From contig NC_015948.1 in the NCBI RefSeq assembly GCF_000223905.1, positions 372,001-436,000 on the forward strand: a DNA stretch of 64,000 bases, given 5' to 3'. Below are positions 8,169 through 16,507 of this stretch, piece by piece. Both the position numbers and the translations under genes were made by a program. The DNA is from Haloarcula hispanica ATCC 33960. GTDB taxonomy: Archaea > Halobacteriota > Halobacteria > Halobacteriales > Haloarculaceae. Every line of letters starts with the position of its first letter. Position 1 is the stretch's first letter. The notes below the pieces were generated by a model, which was given only the letters and a program-made list of their open reading frames with translations, was not told the DNA's origin and made no database searches.

Positions 8169-9125
8169 ATGCGTCGGCTCGCGTTCGGTCTCGTCGTCGT
8201 CCTCGTGGTCGCTGCCGGCTGCAGCGGCTTCACTACTTCTCCGTCTCAGCCCGCGGGGACCGCCGTTGACAGCCAGTCAGCAGTCGACGTTCCGGAGCCC
8301 GCTGTCACCGTGACCGTCACGGCTGTCGTCGACGGCGATACGATACAGGTCGCCTACGAGAACGGGACTGGTGACACGGTCCGACTGGTCGGTGTCGACA
8401 CGCCCGAAGTCCACACAGAGAACGACCCCGCGGAGTTCGAGGGCGTCCCCGAGACCGACGCCGGTGCGTCCTGCCTCCGCAGGGCCGGCACAAACGCGTC
8501 GTCGCTCGCCAAGCAACAACTGCTGGGCGAGACAGTCGGGCTCGCGTTCGACCAGAATCTGGACCGCCGCGGCTACTACGACCGACTGCTGGCCTACGTC
8601 GTCCTCGACGGGACGCTGTTCAACTACCGACTCGTCGAGACTGGTCATGCGAGGGTATACGACAGTGAATTCTCCCGCACCGACCGATTCTACGTGGCCG
8701 AGGACGCTGCCCGCTCCGACCGGCGCGGGCTCTGGCGCTGTACGGACCCGGACGCAGTGACCCACACGGCTATCGCCGACGGCGGGACCGAGAGTGCCAG
8801 CGGCGTCGAAATCGCGGAAATCCATCCCGATGCGACGGGCAACGACAACGAGAACCTGAACGACGAGTACGTTACGCTCACGAACACCGGTGACGCGGCT
8901 CTCGACCTTTCCGGGTGGACAGTCAGCGACGAAGCCGGCCACCAGTACGCGTTCACGGACCTGACCCTCGACCCGAACGCGTCGGTGACCCTCTACACCG
9001 GAAGCGGAACCGACACTGACACGGAACGGTACTGGGGCCGGAACGGGGCGGTCTGGAACAACGACGGCGACACTGTCGTCGTCCGGAACGCCAGCGGCGA
9101 GACGGTCCTGCGGCAGTCGTACTGA
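8169..9125 (+). CDS. Secreted thermonuclease-like lipoprotein with lamin-tail domain
   Basis: 318-residue exported nuclease. The signal peptide ends in lipobox Cys18 (VVAAGC). Residues about 45-185 are a staphylococcal-nuclease fold: VVDGDTIQV, RLVGVDTPEV (active-site Arg and Asp), DRRGYYDRLLAYV (second Arg) and VETGHARVY. The C-terminal 120 residues form a lamin-tail domain (EYVTLTNTGDAALDLSGWTVSDEAG), common in secreted haloarchaeal nucleases. It probably degrades extracellular DNA. ATG at 8169 is chosen over a GTG at 8142 because it gives a normal signal peptide. Confidence 0.87.
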   Translation: MRRLAFGLVVVLVVAAGCSGFTTSPSQPAGTAVDSQSAVDVPEPAVTVTVTAVVDGDTIQVAYENGTGDTVRLVGVDTPEVHTENDPAEFEGVPETDAGASCLRRAGTNASSLAKQQLLGETVGLAFDQNLDRRGYYDRLLAYVVLDGTLFNYRLVETGHARVYDSEFSRTDRFYVAEDAARSDRRGLWRCTDPDAVTHTAIADGGTESASGVEIAEIHPDATGNDNENLNDEYVTLTNTGDAALDLSGWTVSDEAGHQYAFTDLTLDPNASVTLYTGSGTDTDTERYWGRNGAVWNNDGDTVVVRNASGETVLRQSY

Positions 9126-9176
9126 CGCCGCCACGCTGCCACGGCAGTATAAGCCGCTCCAGTGCTAACCGCTGTC

Positions 9177-10232
9177 ATGGCCATCCGCCGGCTGACGCCC
9201 ACGCCACGGGCGGTCGACTGGGGGCTGTTCGCGGCAGTGGCGACGCTGCTTGTCACCGGTGTCGCCACCATCTTCGCAGGCATCCCCAGCAGCGCGTGGA
9301 TAATCGACATCCACGCACTCTCCGGCGTCGTGCTGATCCTCCTCCTGCCGGTGAAGCTCCACCGCGTTTCCCACCGCGTCGCTCCGTCGCGGCTGACCGG
9401 GACTCGCGTCCTCTCGGTCGTCCTGGCGGCAGTCGCGCTGGGCGCGCTCGGCACCGGCGTCTGGTGGATATTCGGCGGCACGCTCGACCTCGGGCCGTGG
9501 GGGCTGTTTCACCTGCACGTCGCGCTCGGCCTGCTGGTCCCGCCACTGCTACTGGTGCATCTCCGTGCTCGGTTCTACTCTCCAAGACAGGCCACCCGTG
9601 GCGGCCGCCGGGACGTCCTCCGGTACGCCGGGCTGGTGACTGCCGGCGCGCTCCTCTGGCGAGTTCAGGGGCCAGTCAACGACGCGCTCGACTCGGCCGG
9701 CGCGGACCGCCGGTACACCGGTTCGCGGGAGGAAGGGACTGACGACGGCAACCGGTACCCCGTCACCAGTTGGGTCGCCGACGACCCGGACCCGGTCGAC
9801 GCGGCCGACTGGTCGCTGTCGGTTGCCGGCCGAGTCGCTCAGGAGACCAGCTACGCCGCCGACGAACTCTCGCCGGACGCGACCGAATCGGCGATACTTG
9901 ACTGTACGAGCGGCTGGTACTCCGGCCACGAGTGGCAGGGCGTTCGGGTCGGTGACCTGCTCGACGCCGTTGACCCCGACGACGCGGCGGCGTGGGTCCA
10001 GTTCCGCTCGGTGACCGGCTACCGGTGGAGCCTCCCGCTGTCGGAGGCTCGCGATGCCGTGCTGGCCACCCACGTCGACGGCGAGCGCCTGGCCCACGGG
10101 CACGGCTACCCGCTCCGACTCGTCGCACCGGGCCGCCGTGGCTTCCAGTGGGTGAAGTGGGTCGAGTCGGTCCGGGTCAGCAAGCGCCGCGAACTCGGTG
10201 AGTGGCTCGCGATATTCGTGAGCGGGCTCTGA
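9177..10232 (+). CDS. Membrane cytochrome / molybdopterin oxidoreductase fusion (sulfite-oxidase family)
   Basis: 351-residue protein with two parts. Residues about 10-150 contain four or five membrane helices with paired histidines (IDIHALSG, KLHRVSHRV, FHLHVALG, LLVHLRARF) suggesting a b-type haem module. The C-terminal 170 residues are a SUOX/MsrP-type molybdopterin domain, with the likely Mo-ligating Cys243 in LDCTSGW followed by YSGHEWQGVRVGDLLD. It resembles MsrPQ in one chain: a membrane electron carrier feeding an extracellular molybdoenzyme that may reduce oxidised sulfur compounds. Substrate unknown. The frame is open to a GTG at 9162; ATG 9177 is preferred. Confidence 0.82.
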   Translation: MAIRRLTPTPRAVDWGLFAAVATLLVTGVATIFAGIPSSAWIIDIHALSGVVLILLLPVKLHRVSHRVAPSRLTGTRVLSVVLAAVALGALGTGVWWIFGGTLDLGPWGLFHLHVALGLLVPPLLLVHLRARFYSPRQATRGGRRDVLRYAGLVTAGALLWRVQGPVNDALDSAGADRRYTGSREEGTDDGNRYPVTSWVADDPDPVDAADWSLSVAGRVAQETSYAADELSPDATESAILDCTSGWYSGHEWQGVRVGDLLDAVDPDDAAAWVQFRSVTGYRWSLPLSEARDAVLATHVDGERLAHGHGYPLRLVAPGRRGFQWVKWVESVRVSKRRELGEWLAIFVSGL

Positions 10233-10474
10233 ATTTGTCCATGTGCTCCCAGCGGTAGCGCGGTCGCTGTTCCTTCAGGAAATCCCGTTTGGAAAGAGGA
10301 GATTACCCGCAGTATCTGCTCACTTCGGACGGGAACACCCCGACGCACTGTCTCTCTACGCTGACTCGGCGCTCAGCACAGTACGACAGGCCCAGCGGTC
10401 GAAAGAGCAGCTTACCACTGTAGTTGTCATTGAAGCTACCACTAACGAAGTGCTGTGGAGCAGTAGCGGGGGCT
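10233..10474. other. Intergenic region of lower GC
   Basis: A 242-base gap between the molybdoenzyme and a small membrane protein gene. Frames remain open by chance, but none has recognisable domains or haloarchaeal acidic composition. I see no tRNA, terminal inverted repeats or clear terminator. It may be a decayed gene remnant. Confidence 0.4.
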
Positions 10475-10819
10475 ATGAACTGGCGGCAGCCCGCCCGACT
10501 CACCGGCCCATCGAACACCGCCGTCGCCCTGTGGGTGGTTGCCGTCGCCTTCTTCGGCGTCGGCGACCTCGTCACGACGCTCGTCGGCTACAGCATTACC
10601 GGCGTGACAGAGCTCAGTCCGGTCGTCAAGCTACTGCTGGAACAGCACGCACTGCTGGTGCTGACTGGCCTGAAAGCCGCCGTGTTCGTGGGCTTTTTCG
10701 CCATCTGGAAGTACGTCTCCTGGCCGTACTCCATCGGTGTCCCGCTCGGACTGGCGCTGCTGGGCGTCGTGGTGACGGCGTGGAACACCGGCATCATCCT
10801 CACCGCCCTTCTGGCCTGA
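10475..10819 (+). CDS. Hypothetical small membrane protein
   Basis: 114-residue polytopic membrane protein with about three or four hydrophobic segments. It contains GVGDLVTTLVGYSITGVTELSPVV and KYVSWPYSIGVPLGLALLG. This D-x-x-T-T...E-x-x-P pattern is seen in small haloarchaeal membrane proteins of DUF5658-like type, a loose assignment. The ATG at 10475 is preferred, as the 17 residues upstream look non-coding. It lies alone, convergent with the HAD operon that follows. Confidence 0.72.
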   Translation: MNWRQPARLTGPSNTAVALWVVAVAFFGVGDLVTTLVGYSITGVTELSPVVKLLLEQHALLVLTGLKAAVFVGFFAIWKYVSWPYSIGVPLGLALLGVVVTAWNTGIILTALLA

Positions 10820-10876
10820 AACCGCCGGCTGACCGCCTCTGATACCCACGGCGTTCTGTGCCGGCAGTTGTATGTG

Positions 10877-11500
10877 CTACACCAGCGCGTCGATAGAATC
10901 CCAGAGGTCCGGCCCGCCGTCCTCACCCGACTCGTAGTGAATCGGCACGAAGCCGGCGTTGCGGGCCCCTTCCACGTCGGTTTCGTACTCGTTGCCGACC
11001 ATCACGTACTCGTCGGCCGGCAGTTCCTCTCGGACCCGGTCGAACGGTGCGCTGTCCGGCTTGTGTGCGCCAACCTCGTAGGAGGCGACGAAGCGGTCGA
11101 ACAGGTCGGTCAGCCCGTGGTGGTCGAGCTTGCCGAGCTGGCGCTCCCGGATGCCGTTGGTGACAATCGCGAGCTGGTTGTCGGCAGCGAGTGCGGTCAG
11201 GCTATCCCGGGCCGCCTCGGGCACGGTCGTCGATGCGTATTCGGTCTCTCTGAGCGTCTCGACCAGTGCATCGAGGTCCACGTCTGCCCCGGCCGCTTCG
11301 ACGACGGCGGCCATCGACTGCCGGTACGGCTCCGGCTCCAGCGCCTCAAAGGCCGTGTAAAACACGTCCTTGCTAACGGCCCGTAGCTCGTCCGTGTACT
11401 CGATACCGTGGGCCTCGACCGTCCGGCGGATGATGTTCTTGTACGGCTCCGGGTAGTGGACGACCGTGTCGTCGAGGTCGAAACAGATGGTCGTCGTCAT
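10877..11500 (-). CDS. HAD-superfamily hydrolase
   Basis: 207-residue phosphatase-like protein. HAD motif I is FDLDDTVVHY with catalytic Asp8 and Asp10, motif II lies in LAIVTNGIRE, motif III Lys in GAHKPDSAPF, and motif IV in VMVGNEYETDVEGARNAGF. The cap insertion between motifs I and II is helical. The substrate is unknown. Its ATG overlaps the stop of the UPF0201 gene in an ATGA junction, making it the last gene of a three-gene operon. Confidence 0.88.
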   Translation of the reverse strand: MTTTICFDLDDTVVHYPEPYKNIIRRTVEAHGIEYTDELRAVSKDVFYTAFEALEPEPYRQSMAAVVEAAGADVDLDALVETLRETEYASTTVPEAARDSLTALAADNQLAIVTNGIRERQLGKLDHHGLTDLFDRFVASYEVGAHKPDSAPFDRVREELPADEYVMVGNEYETDVEGARNAGFVPIHYESGEDGGPDLWDSIDALV

Positions 11501-11919
11501 GTCTCCTCGTCGTAGACCGGCTGGCCGTCCTCGGTCGGCGGCGCGACGTAGTCGATGTACTCCTCGGCCGTCGGTTCGTGGACGGTCACGTTCACATGGA
11601 TGTCGCCCAGTTCAGAGGGGTCACCGACCGCGAAGTTGATTCGGCCTTCGAACGCCGCTTGCTTCTTCACGTCGAACGCGAAGGTGTCGCCCTCTAGATT
11701 ATCGAAGAAGACCGACCGGGCTGTATCCAGGATTTCCCGCCGGTGGAGCAGCTCGGAAAACCCGTCCATCGTGTGGACTTCGGCGACGAGTGCACCCTGC
11801 TGGTGAGTCGGGTCAGCCTCAGGGAAGAGATTCCGGACCGCGTCAGCGACCCGGTCGGTCACTTCAGTGTCGTTGACGGGGACTTCGATTCGGATGTCGA
11901 CGGAGTAGACGGCGCTCAT
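11497..11919 (-). CDS. UPF0201 family protein
   Basis: 140-residue archaeal protein, probably nucleic-acid binding; the family is often described as RNA-binding. Recognisable sequence: VDIRIEVPVNDTEVTDRVADAVRNLFP at the start, LHRREILDTARSVFFDNLEGDTFAFDVKKQAAFEGRINFA later (split here only for reading). It overlaps the UPF0200 gene upstream by 4 bases and the HAD gene downstream by 4 bases. The UPF0200-UPF0201 pairing is common in archaea and implies a joint role. Confidence 0.87.
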   Translation of the reverse strand: MSAVYSVDIRIEVPVNDTEVTDRVADAVRNLFPEADPTHQQGALVAEVHTMDGFSELLHRREILDTARSVFFDNLEGDTFAFDVKKQAAFEGRINFAVGDPSELGDIHVNVTVHEPTAEEYIDYVAPPTEDGQPVYDEET

Positions 11920-12479
11920 TGGTCGAGTGCCTCCGGACCGTCCCGAATCAGTGTACGAACAGTCCGCTGGAACGCGGCCAGCGTCTCCGTGTTTTCGATG
12001 GTCAGGTCGGCCATCTCCATGGCCTCGCCCATTCCGAAGCCGAGTTCGCGAGCGTCGCGGTCCTCGAGCGATTCGCCGCCGTCCTCCGCCGAGGTGTCCC
12101 GTCCACGGAGGTCGAGGCGGTCGGCCCGCAGTTCGAACGGAGCGTCTACCTCGACGAGTAGGAACGTGTCGCCGAACGCCGATTCGAACGCTTCGACCTC
12201 TACGTCCGACCGGATACCGTCGACGAGGACGGTATCGTTCGATTCGAGTTCCACCTCGATCATCGGTAGCGAGCGTTCGGCGATGGCGGCGGGGCCGTTC
12301 TCCTCTCGGAGCGCCTTCGCGACCGTCCCGTGGTCTGTCGCGGGGTCAAGCCCGCGGTCGCGGCACTCCTCGCGGATGACGTCGCCCATCGTCACGACCG
12401 GCACGCCCATCTCGGCGGCGACGTTCGCTGCCTCGCTTTTCCCGCTGCCCGGCAGCCCGACGATACCGATAACTGTCAT
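11916..12479 (-). CDS. UPF0200 family nucleotide kinase-like protein
   Basis: 187-residue P-loop protein related to dephospho-CoA kinase and adenylate kinases. Walker A GLPGSGKS lies at residues 8-15, followed by VVTMGDVIREECRDRG and a lid-like RADRLDLRGRDTS segment. I start it at ATG 12477-12479, MTVIGIVG; the frame is open nine codons further. The true substrate is not established for the family. First gene of the UPF0200-UPF0201-HAD operon, with 4-base overlap to the next gene. Confidence 0.87.
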   Translation of the reverse strand: MTVIGIVGLPGSGKSEAANVAAEMGVPVVTMGDVIREECRDRGLDPATDHGTVAKALREENGPAAIAERSLPMIEVELESNDTVLVDGIRSDVEVEAFESAFGDTFLLVEVDAPFELRADRLDLRGRDTSAEDGGESLEDRDARELGFGMGEAMEMADLTIENTETLAAFQRTVRTLIRDGPEALDQ

Positions 12480-12530
12480 TGCCGGGCGTAATCGAGCAGC
12501 GGGCAAAAGCCCTCCCGTTCGGATCGGTCC

Positions 12531-13373
12531 TCACCGCTCGCGGACGACGACGAACTCCGCGAGGTCCCGCAGGTACTCCATCGACTGGGACTCCGGGGCG
12601 TCGATGGTCGACAGCGACTCCAGCGCGGCGTCGGACTCGGCCCGCGCTCGCTCGTTTGCCTCCTCGGTCGTCAGTTCCGTCACTTCCACCAGCGACGGCC
12701 GCTCCATCTCCGCGTCGGTCCCGGCCGGCTTGCCCAGCGTTTCGGCGTCGGCCGTCGCATCGAGTACGTCGTCGCGCATCTGGAAGGCTACGCCAACCCG
12801 TTCAGCGTACTGACCGACCGCCTCAACCGTGTACGGGTCCGAGTCAGCGGCAATCGCTCCCAGCTCTGCCGCAGCGCGGAACAGCGCCCCGGTTTTCCGG
12901 CGAGCCAGTTCCATGTACTCCTTCTCGTTGGAGGGCTCCGCAACCAGTTCCATCGCCTCGCCCTCGCCCAGTTCGACCATCGACTCGGAGACGGTCTGCA
13001 TGGCGCGCTCGTCCGTCGAGAATAGATTGAACGCTTCGCCGAGCAGGCCATCGGAGGCGATGATGGCCGGGCCGTGGCCGAAGGCTTCCCAGGCAGCCGG
13101 GGACCCCCGCCGGAGTTCTGACTCGTCGATGATGTCGTCGATGACCAGCGAGGCGTTGTGGACGAGCTCGATGCCGACCGCGAAATCGACAGCATCGGCC
13201 GGCTCCCCGCCCAGCGCCTCACACACCAGCACTGTCACCGTCGGCCGCACCCGCTTCCCCCCGGAAAGCGCCACATGACGCACTTCGTCTGCGAGTTCGT
13301 CCGGCTCCACGCTGTCGAGGACAGCCTCCAACCGCTCCTCGACCCGGTCCCGCCGGCGCTCGAGATACTCCAT
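12531..13373 (-). CDS. idsA: Polyprenyl diphosphate synthase (short-chain, GGPP/FPP type)
   Basis: 280-residue isoprenoid synthase condensing IPP with allylic diphosphates, needed for archaeal lipids, carotenoids and menaquinone. The first Asp-rich motif DDIID is residues 79-83, followed by RRGSPAAW; the second is MRDDVLD near residue 198. GGKRVRP (about 38-44) binds IPP. It is shorter than typical 320-350-residue enzymes, lacking C-terminal sequence, so chain length is uncertain. TATA-like CTTTTTATGG lies about 20-30 bases before the ATG. Its leader shares AGTCCTAAG with the methyltransferase at 17932-18552. Confidence 0.87.
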   Translation of the reverse strand: MEYLERRRDRVEERLEAVLDSVEPDELADEVRHVALSGGKRVRPTVTVLVCEALGGEPADAVDFAVGIELVHNASLVIDDIIDESELRRGSPAAWEAFGHGPAIIASDGLLGEAFNLFSTDERAMQTVSESMVELGEGEAMELVAEPSNEKEYMELARRKTGALFRAAAELGAIAADSDPYTVEAVGQYAERVGVAFQMRDDVLDATADAETLGKPAGTDAEMERPSLVEVTELTTEEANERARAESDAALESLSTIDAPESQSMEYLRDLAEFVVVRER

Positions 13374-13402
13374 TACCGCTCCCTTAGGACTACCATAAAA
13401 AG
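13374..13402 (-). promoter_or_regulatory. idsA promoter and leader with AGTCCTAAG element
   Basis: On the minus strand a TATA-like TTTTTATGG is followed by AGTCCTAAG (13383-13391) and the ATG at 13373, with nine bases between element and ATG. The same nine bases at the same distance from ATG, followed by the same GTAATGG context, occur before the methyltransferase gene at 18562-18570. Confidence 0.45.
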
Positions 13403-13434
13403 TACCTTGTCACCCGCGATTCAGTGTATCGTGG

Positions 13435-14385
13435 CTACTGGAACTGCTCGATAAGTGCCGGGACGACCTCGAATAAGTCGTCCTGAATGCCGTAGTCGGC
13501 GATATCGAAGATCGGTGCGTTCGGGTCGGTGTTGATGGCGACAATCGTGTCCGAGCCCTTCATCCCGGCGACGTGCTGGACGGCCCCAGAGATGCCGATG
13601 GCGATGTACACGTCCGGGGTGACGACCTTCCCGCTCTGGCCGACCTGGCGGTCCTTCGCCAGCCAGCCGTTATCGATGAGCGGCCGCGAACCCGACACCG
13701 TCGCGTCCAGCGCCTCAGCGAGGTCGTGGATGATATCCAGATTCTCCTCTTCCTCGATACCGCGGCCGACGGACACCAGCACGTCCGCGTCCGTGATGTC
13801 GATATCGCCACCGCCGACCTCCTCAAAGCCCTTTACCGTGGACCTGACGGCGCTCTCATCGATGGTCGCGTCGAACGCCTCGATGGCAGCATCCCCGTCC
13901 GCTTCGATGGTCGGCCACTCAGCCGGACGGATGGTCACGGCCGCCTGGTCGGCGTGGACGTCGATTGTCGTTTCGGCTTTCGAGCCGTACAGTTCTCTGG
14001 TTGCAGTGAGGCCGTCCTCGGCGTCGATGTCGACTACGTCGGTCACGAGCGGCCGGTCCAGCCGGTTGGCGACTGCCGGCGCGTAATCGAGGCCGTTGAC
14101 GCTGTTGGGCATCAGGAGGACGGTCGGGTCCAGCTCCGTGGCCAGTTGGGTGACGACCTGCGTGTACACGTCGTGGTTGAACTCCTCGCCGATATCGACG
14201 GTGTGGACGGTGTCGACGCCCTCGCGGTTCAGCTCTGCCCCGAACGCCTCGACGTCACCGCCGATAACGGCGGTGTGTAGCTCGCCGCCGAGTTCGTCGG
14301 CGAGATCGCGACCGGCTGCTAACTGTTCTAAGCTCACCGGTCGGAGCTCCCCACGCCGGTGTTCGGCGATAGCGAGGACCGACAT
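13435..14385 (-). CDS. etfA: Electron transfer flavoprotein alpha subunit
   Basis: 316-residue ETF alpha, which with EtfB carries electrons from acyl-CoA or other flavin dehydrogenases to the quinone pool. N-terminal ETF domain begins MSVLAIAEHRRGELRPVSLE. The FAD-binding C-terminus shows VSVGRGIEEEENL, GSRPLIDNGW, RQVGQSGKVVTPDVYIAIGISGA and AINTDPNAPIF. Its ATG overlaps the etfB stop by one base (TAATG), so the two are translated together. No ETF:quinone oxidoreductase is in the window. Confidence 0.95.
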   Translation of the reverse strand: MSVLAIAEHRRGELRPVSLEQLAAGRDLADELGGELHTAVIGGDVEAFGAELNREGVDTVHTVDIGEEFNHDVYTQVVTQLATELDPTVLLMPNSVNGLDYAPAVANRLDRPLVTDVVDIDAEDGLTATRELYGSKAETTIDVHADQAAVTIRPAEWPTIEADGDAAIEAFDATIDESAVRSTVKGFEEVGGGDIDITDADVLVSVGRGIEEEENLDIIHDLAEALDATVSGSRPLIDNGWLAKDRQVGQSGKVVTPDVYIAIGISGAVQHVAGMKGSDTIVAINTDPNAPIFDIADYGIQDDLFEVVPALIEQFQ

Positions 14386-15176
14386 TAGCTGGTCACCCCC
14401 TTCTCCGCGAGCAGTTCAGCCAACTCGGTCGCCGTCTCTTCGGGACTCCCCTCGAACACCGTCGCCTCGCCCTCGGTTTCAGGCTCGTATAGCGAGGTCT
14501 GTTCCAGCGGGCTCTCGATCCCGGCCGCGTCGAGGCCGATATCCGCCAGGCTGTACTCCGCGAGCTCCTTGCTCTGGGCCTGCCGGATGCCCCGAAGGCT
14601 CGCGTAGCGTGGGTCGTTGATCCCGGTCTGTATCGTCAGGACGGCCGGAATCTCGATGTCGGTGAGTTCCTCGACGCCGCCTTCCAGTTCCCGGTGGACG
14701 CTCGCGACACCTGCCTCCAGATCGAGGTCGAGGTCGTTGACGACAGCGCCCCACTCCATGTCGAGTTTGTCGGCCAGCGTGACGCCGGTCGCCCCGAACC
14801 CGTCGTCGGCGGACTGGACGCCGGTCAGCACCAGATCGGGGTCTTCCTCGGCAGCGACGGCGGCCAGCACTTGGGCCTTCGTTTCGGGGTCCAGCAGGCC
14901 GGCGTCATCGAGTGCGTCGTCCCAGACACGGATCGCCCGGTCGGCCCCTTTCGCCAGCGCTTGCCGGATCGTTTCGTCCGTCTCGGACGGGCCGATAGTG
15001 GCGGTGACGACCTCGACGTCGTCGTGGGCCTCCTTTATCTGGACGGCCGCTTCGACAGCGTACTCGTCCCACTCGTTGAGGTCGGCTGTGACGTACCGGT
15101 CGTCGATAGCGAGTCCGTCGATCTCGAACTCGTCGTCGACGGCTGCCACCTCCTTCACCGTGACAAGGATTTTCAT
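14385..15176 (-). CDS. etfB: Electron transfer flavoprotein beta subunit
   Basis: 263-residue ETF beta, partner of EtfA. Seen: MKILVTVKEVAAVDDEFEI start, EYAVEAAVQIKE, ATIGPSETDETIRQALAKGADRAIRV, the AMP-site region DLVLTGVQSADDGFGATGV, and IPAVLTIQTGINDPRYASLRGI near the C-terminus. ATG at 15174-15176 is chosen because the canonical MKILV start is there; the frame stays open 24 codons further. It is the first gene of the etfBA operon. Confidence 0.95.
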   Translation of the reverse strand: MKILVTVKEVAAVDDEFEIDGLAIDDRYVTADLNEWDEYAVEAAVQIKEAHDDVEVVTATIGPSETDETIRQALAKGADRAIRVWDDALDDAGLLDPETKAQVLAAVAAEEDPDLVLTGVQSADDGFGATGVTLADKLDMEWGAVVNDLDLDLEAGVASVHRELEGGVEELTDIEIPAVLTIQTGINDPRYASLRGIRQAQSKELAEYSLADIGLDAAGIESPLEQTSLYEPETEGEATVFEGSPEETATELAELLAEKGVTS

Positions 15177-15261
15177 GCTGAGACGTCCGACCGGACAGCG
15201 AATAAACGTTTTCGAACCAGAAACCACGCCCGGCTCGTTTACAGTCAAATAGTCCGGACAG

Positions 15262-16359
15262 TTACTCGTCGAAGTCGGTGATCTCTTCGTCCGGGAACGA
15301 AATGAGGTTCTCCCGACCGATACGGAGTTTGTCGATGCGGCCCTCCTCGTCCATCGCTGAGAGCAACTGCGACACCTTCGCGTTCGACCACCCGGTCTCG
15401 GAGACGATGCGAGCCTGCTTCATCCGTCCGCCGTTTTCTTCCAGGAGCCGTTCGACGCGTTCCTCGTCGCTCAGCAGTTCGACGTCGACGTCGTCCGAGG
15501 CTGTGGTGTCGCTCACCGGGGCTGCCGTCCCGGTACTGTCGTCTCCGTCGTCGTCGGTCCCGGCAGCAACCGATGGCAGCGCGTCAGTGTATCCGGTCTT
15601 GAACATGTAACCGACGGCCCCGACGAGCAGCACCATCAGCACGACCCCGCCGATCCAGGTCGAGTCGACGCCGCCGAACATCGATCCAGGGGTTTCTGCC
15701 GGCGTCTGGGTATCCGGTTGTTCGCCAGTGTACACGACGGACAGGTACCCCGGCTCGAACGTCCGCCGTCCTTCGAAAACCAGCTTTCCGTCGTCGACGG
15801 CGCTCGGGGCGCTCTCCACCCCGTACTCAGGCGGTGGCGAGATAACGAGTCGCTGGTCCGCAGTTAGCGTCCCGAACCACGTACCGTCCGTTGAATTGAA
15901 CGCGTCCCCGACGACGATGTTCTCGCCGGTGACGACTGCGAAGTTCGTCCACGTAAACTCGAGGATCAGTTGCCCCTTGCGGTCTGACACCTCGTACCGA
16001 CGGTCGACGTCGGTAATCTCCATCTCGCGGCCGGTGACGGCACTGGCCTCGTCGCTCGCTTCCCGGAACGACGGCAGCCACACTGCCTCGGTGTCCTCGC
16101 TGGCGAACTGCTCACCGGTGTTCCTAAACCACTCAGTTTCGGATTCGTCGAGCGCGTAGGTGTCTGTTATCGTCCACTTGGCATCGCCGTTCGATTGGAT
16201 CTGGAGAGCGAACGTCGTGTTCTCCGCGACCGGTGTCGGCGTCCCGGTCGTCTGCTGGGCGGGGACGGTATCTGTTGCCGCCGCTGTCGCAAGCGGCGGG
16301 GTCGCCAACAGGGCAAACAGGACAAGGAGGAGGAGGGCACCTGATACCCGCGGGGTCAT
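15262..16359 (-). CDS. Membrane-anchored winged-helix protein
   Basis: 365-residue protein with a signal peptide (1-27), an extracytoplasmic beta-rich domain of about 190 residues, one membrane helix (about 234-253), an acidic linker, and a C-terminal cytoplasmic winged helix (about 297-358: RVERLLEENGGRMKQARIV then WSNAKVSQLLSAMDEEGRI). This topology suggests an outside sensor joined to a DNA-binding domain. Signal and target are unknown. Proteolytic release is possible but not shown. It is divergent from the secreted protein gene at 16508, which may be a target. Confidence 0.82.
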   Translation of the reverse strand: MTPRVSGALLLLVLFALLATPPLATAAATDTVPAQQTTGTPTPVAENTTFALQIQSNGDAKWTITDTYALDESETEWFRNTGEQFASEDTEAVWLPSFREASDEASAVTGREMEITDVDRRYEVSDRKGQLILEFTWTNFAVVTGENIVVGDAFNSTDGTWFGTLTADQRLVISPPPEYGVESAPSAVDDGKLVFEGRRTFEPGYLSVVYTGEQPDTQTPAETPGSMFGGVDSTWIGGVVLMVLLVGAVGYMFKTGYTDALPSVAAGTDDDGDDSTGTAAPVSDTTASDDVDVELLSDEERVERLLEENGGRMKQARIVSETGWSNAKVSQLLSAMDEEGRIDKLRIGRENLISFPDEEITDFDE

Positions 16360-16507
16360 TCTCGTTCACCGATGAACGTTCTGGGGGCAAAACCCTTTCC
16401 ATCCGAGAATAAAACGTCAGCGGACGCTTTGAAAGGTCTCGTGGCTTCTCAGGTCATTATTGATACATGGAGAATGGGGAGATTTTTGTACGGTGGGCGA
16501 GTATTCG

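Noticed and set aside
10243..10842. 199-codon plus-strand frame across the small membrane protein
   Set aside because: It runs in another frame through 10475-10819, whose own frame has membrane-protein character. The frame itself is Arg-rich without domains.
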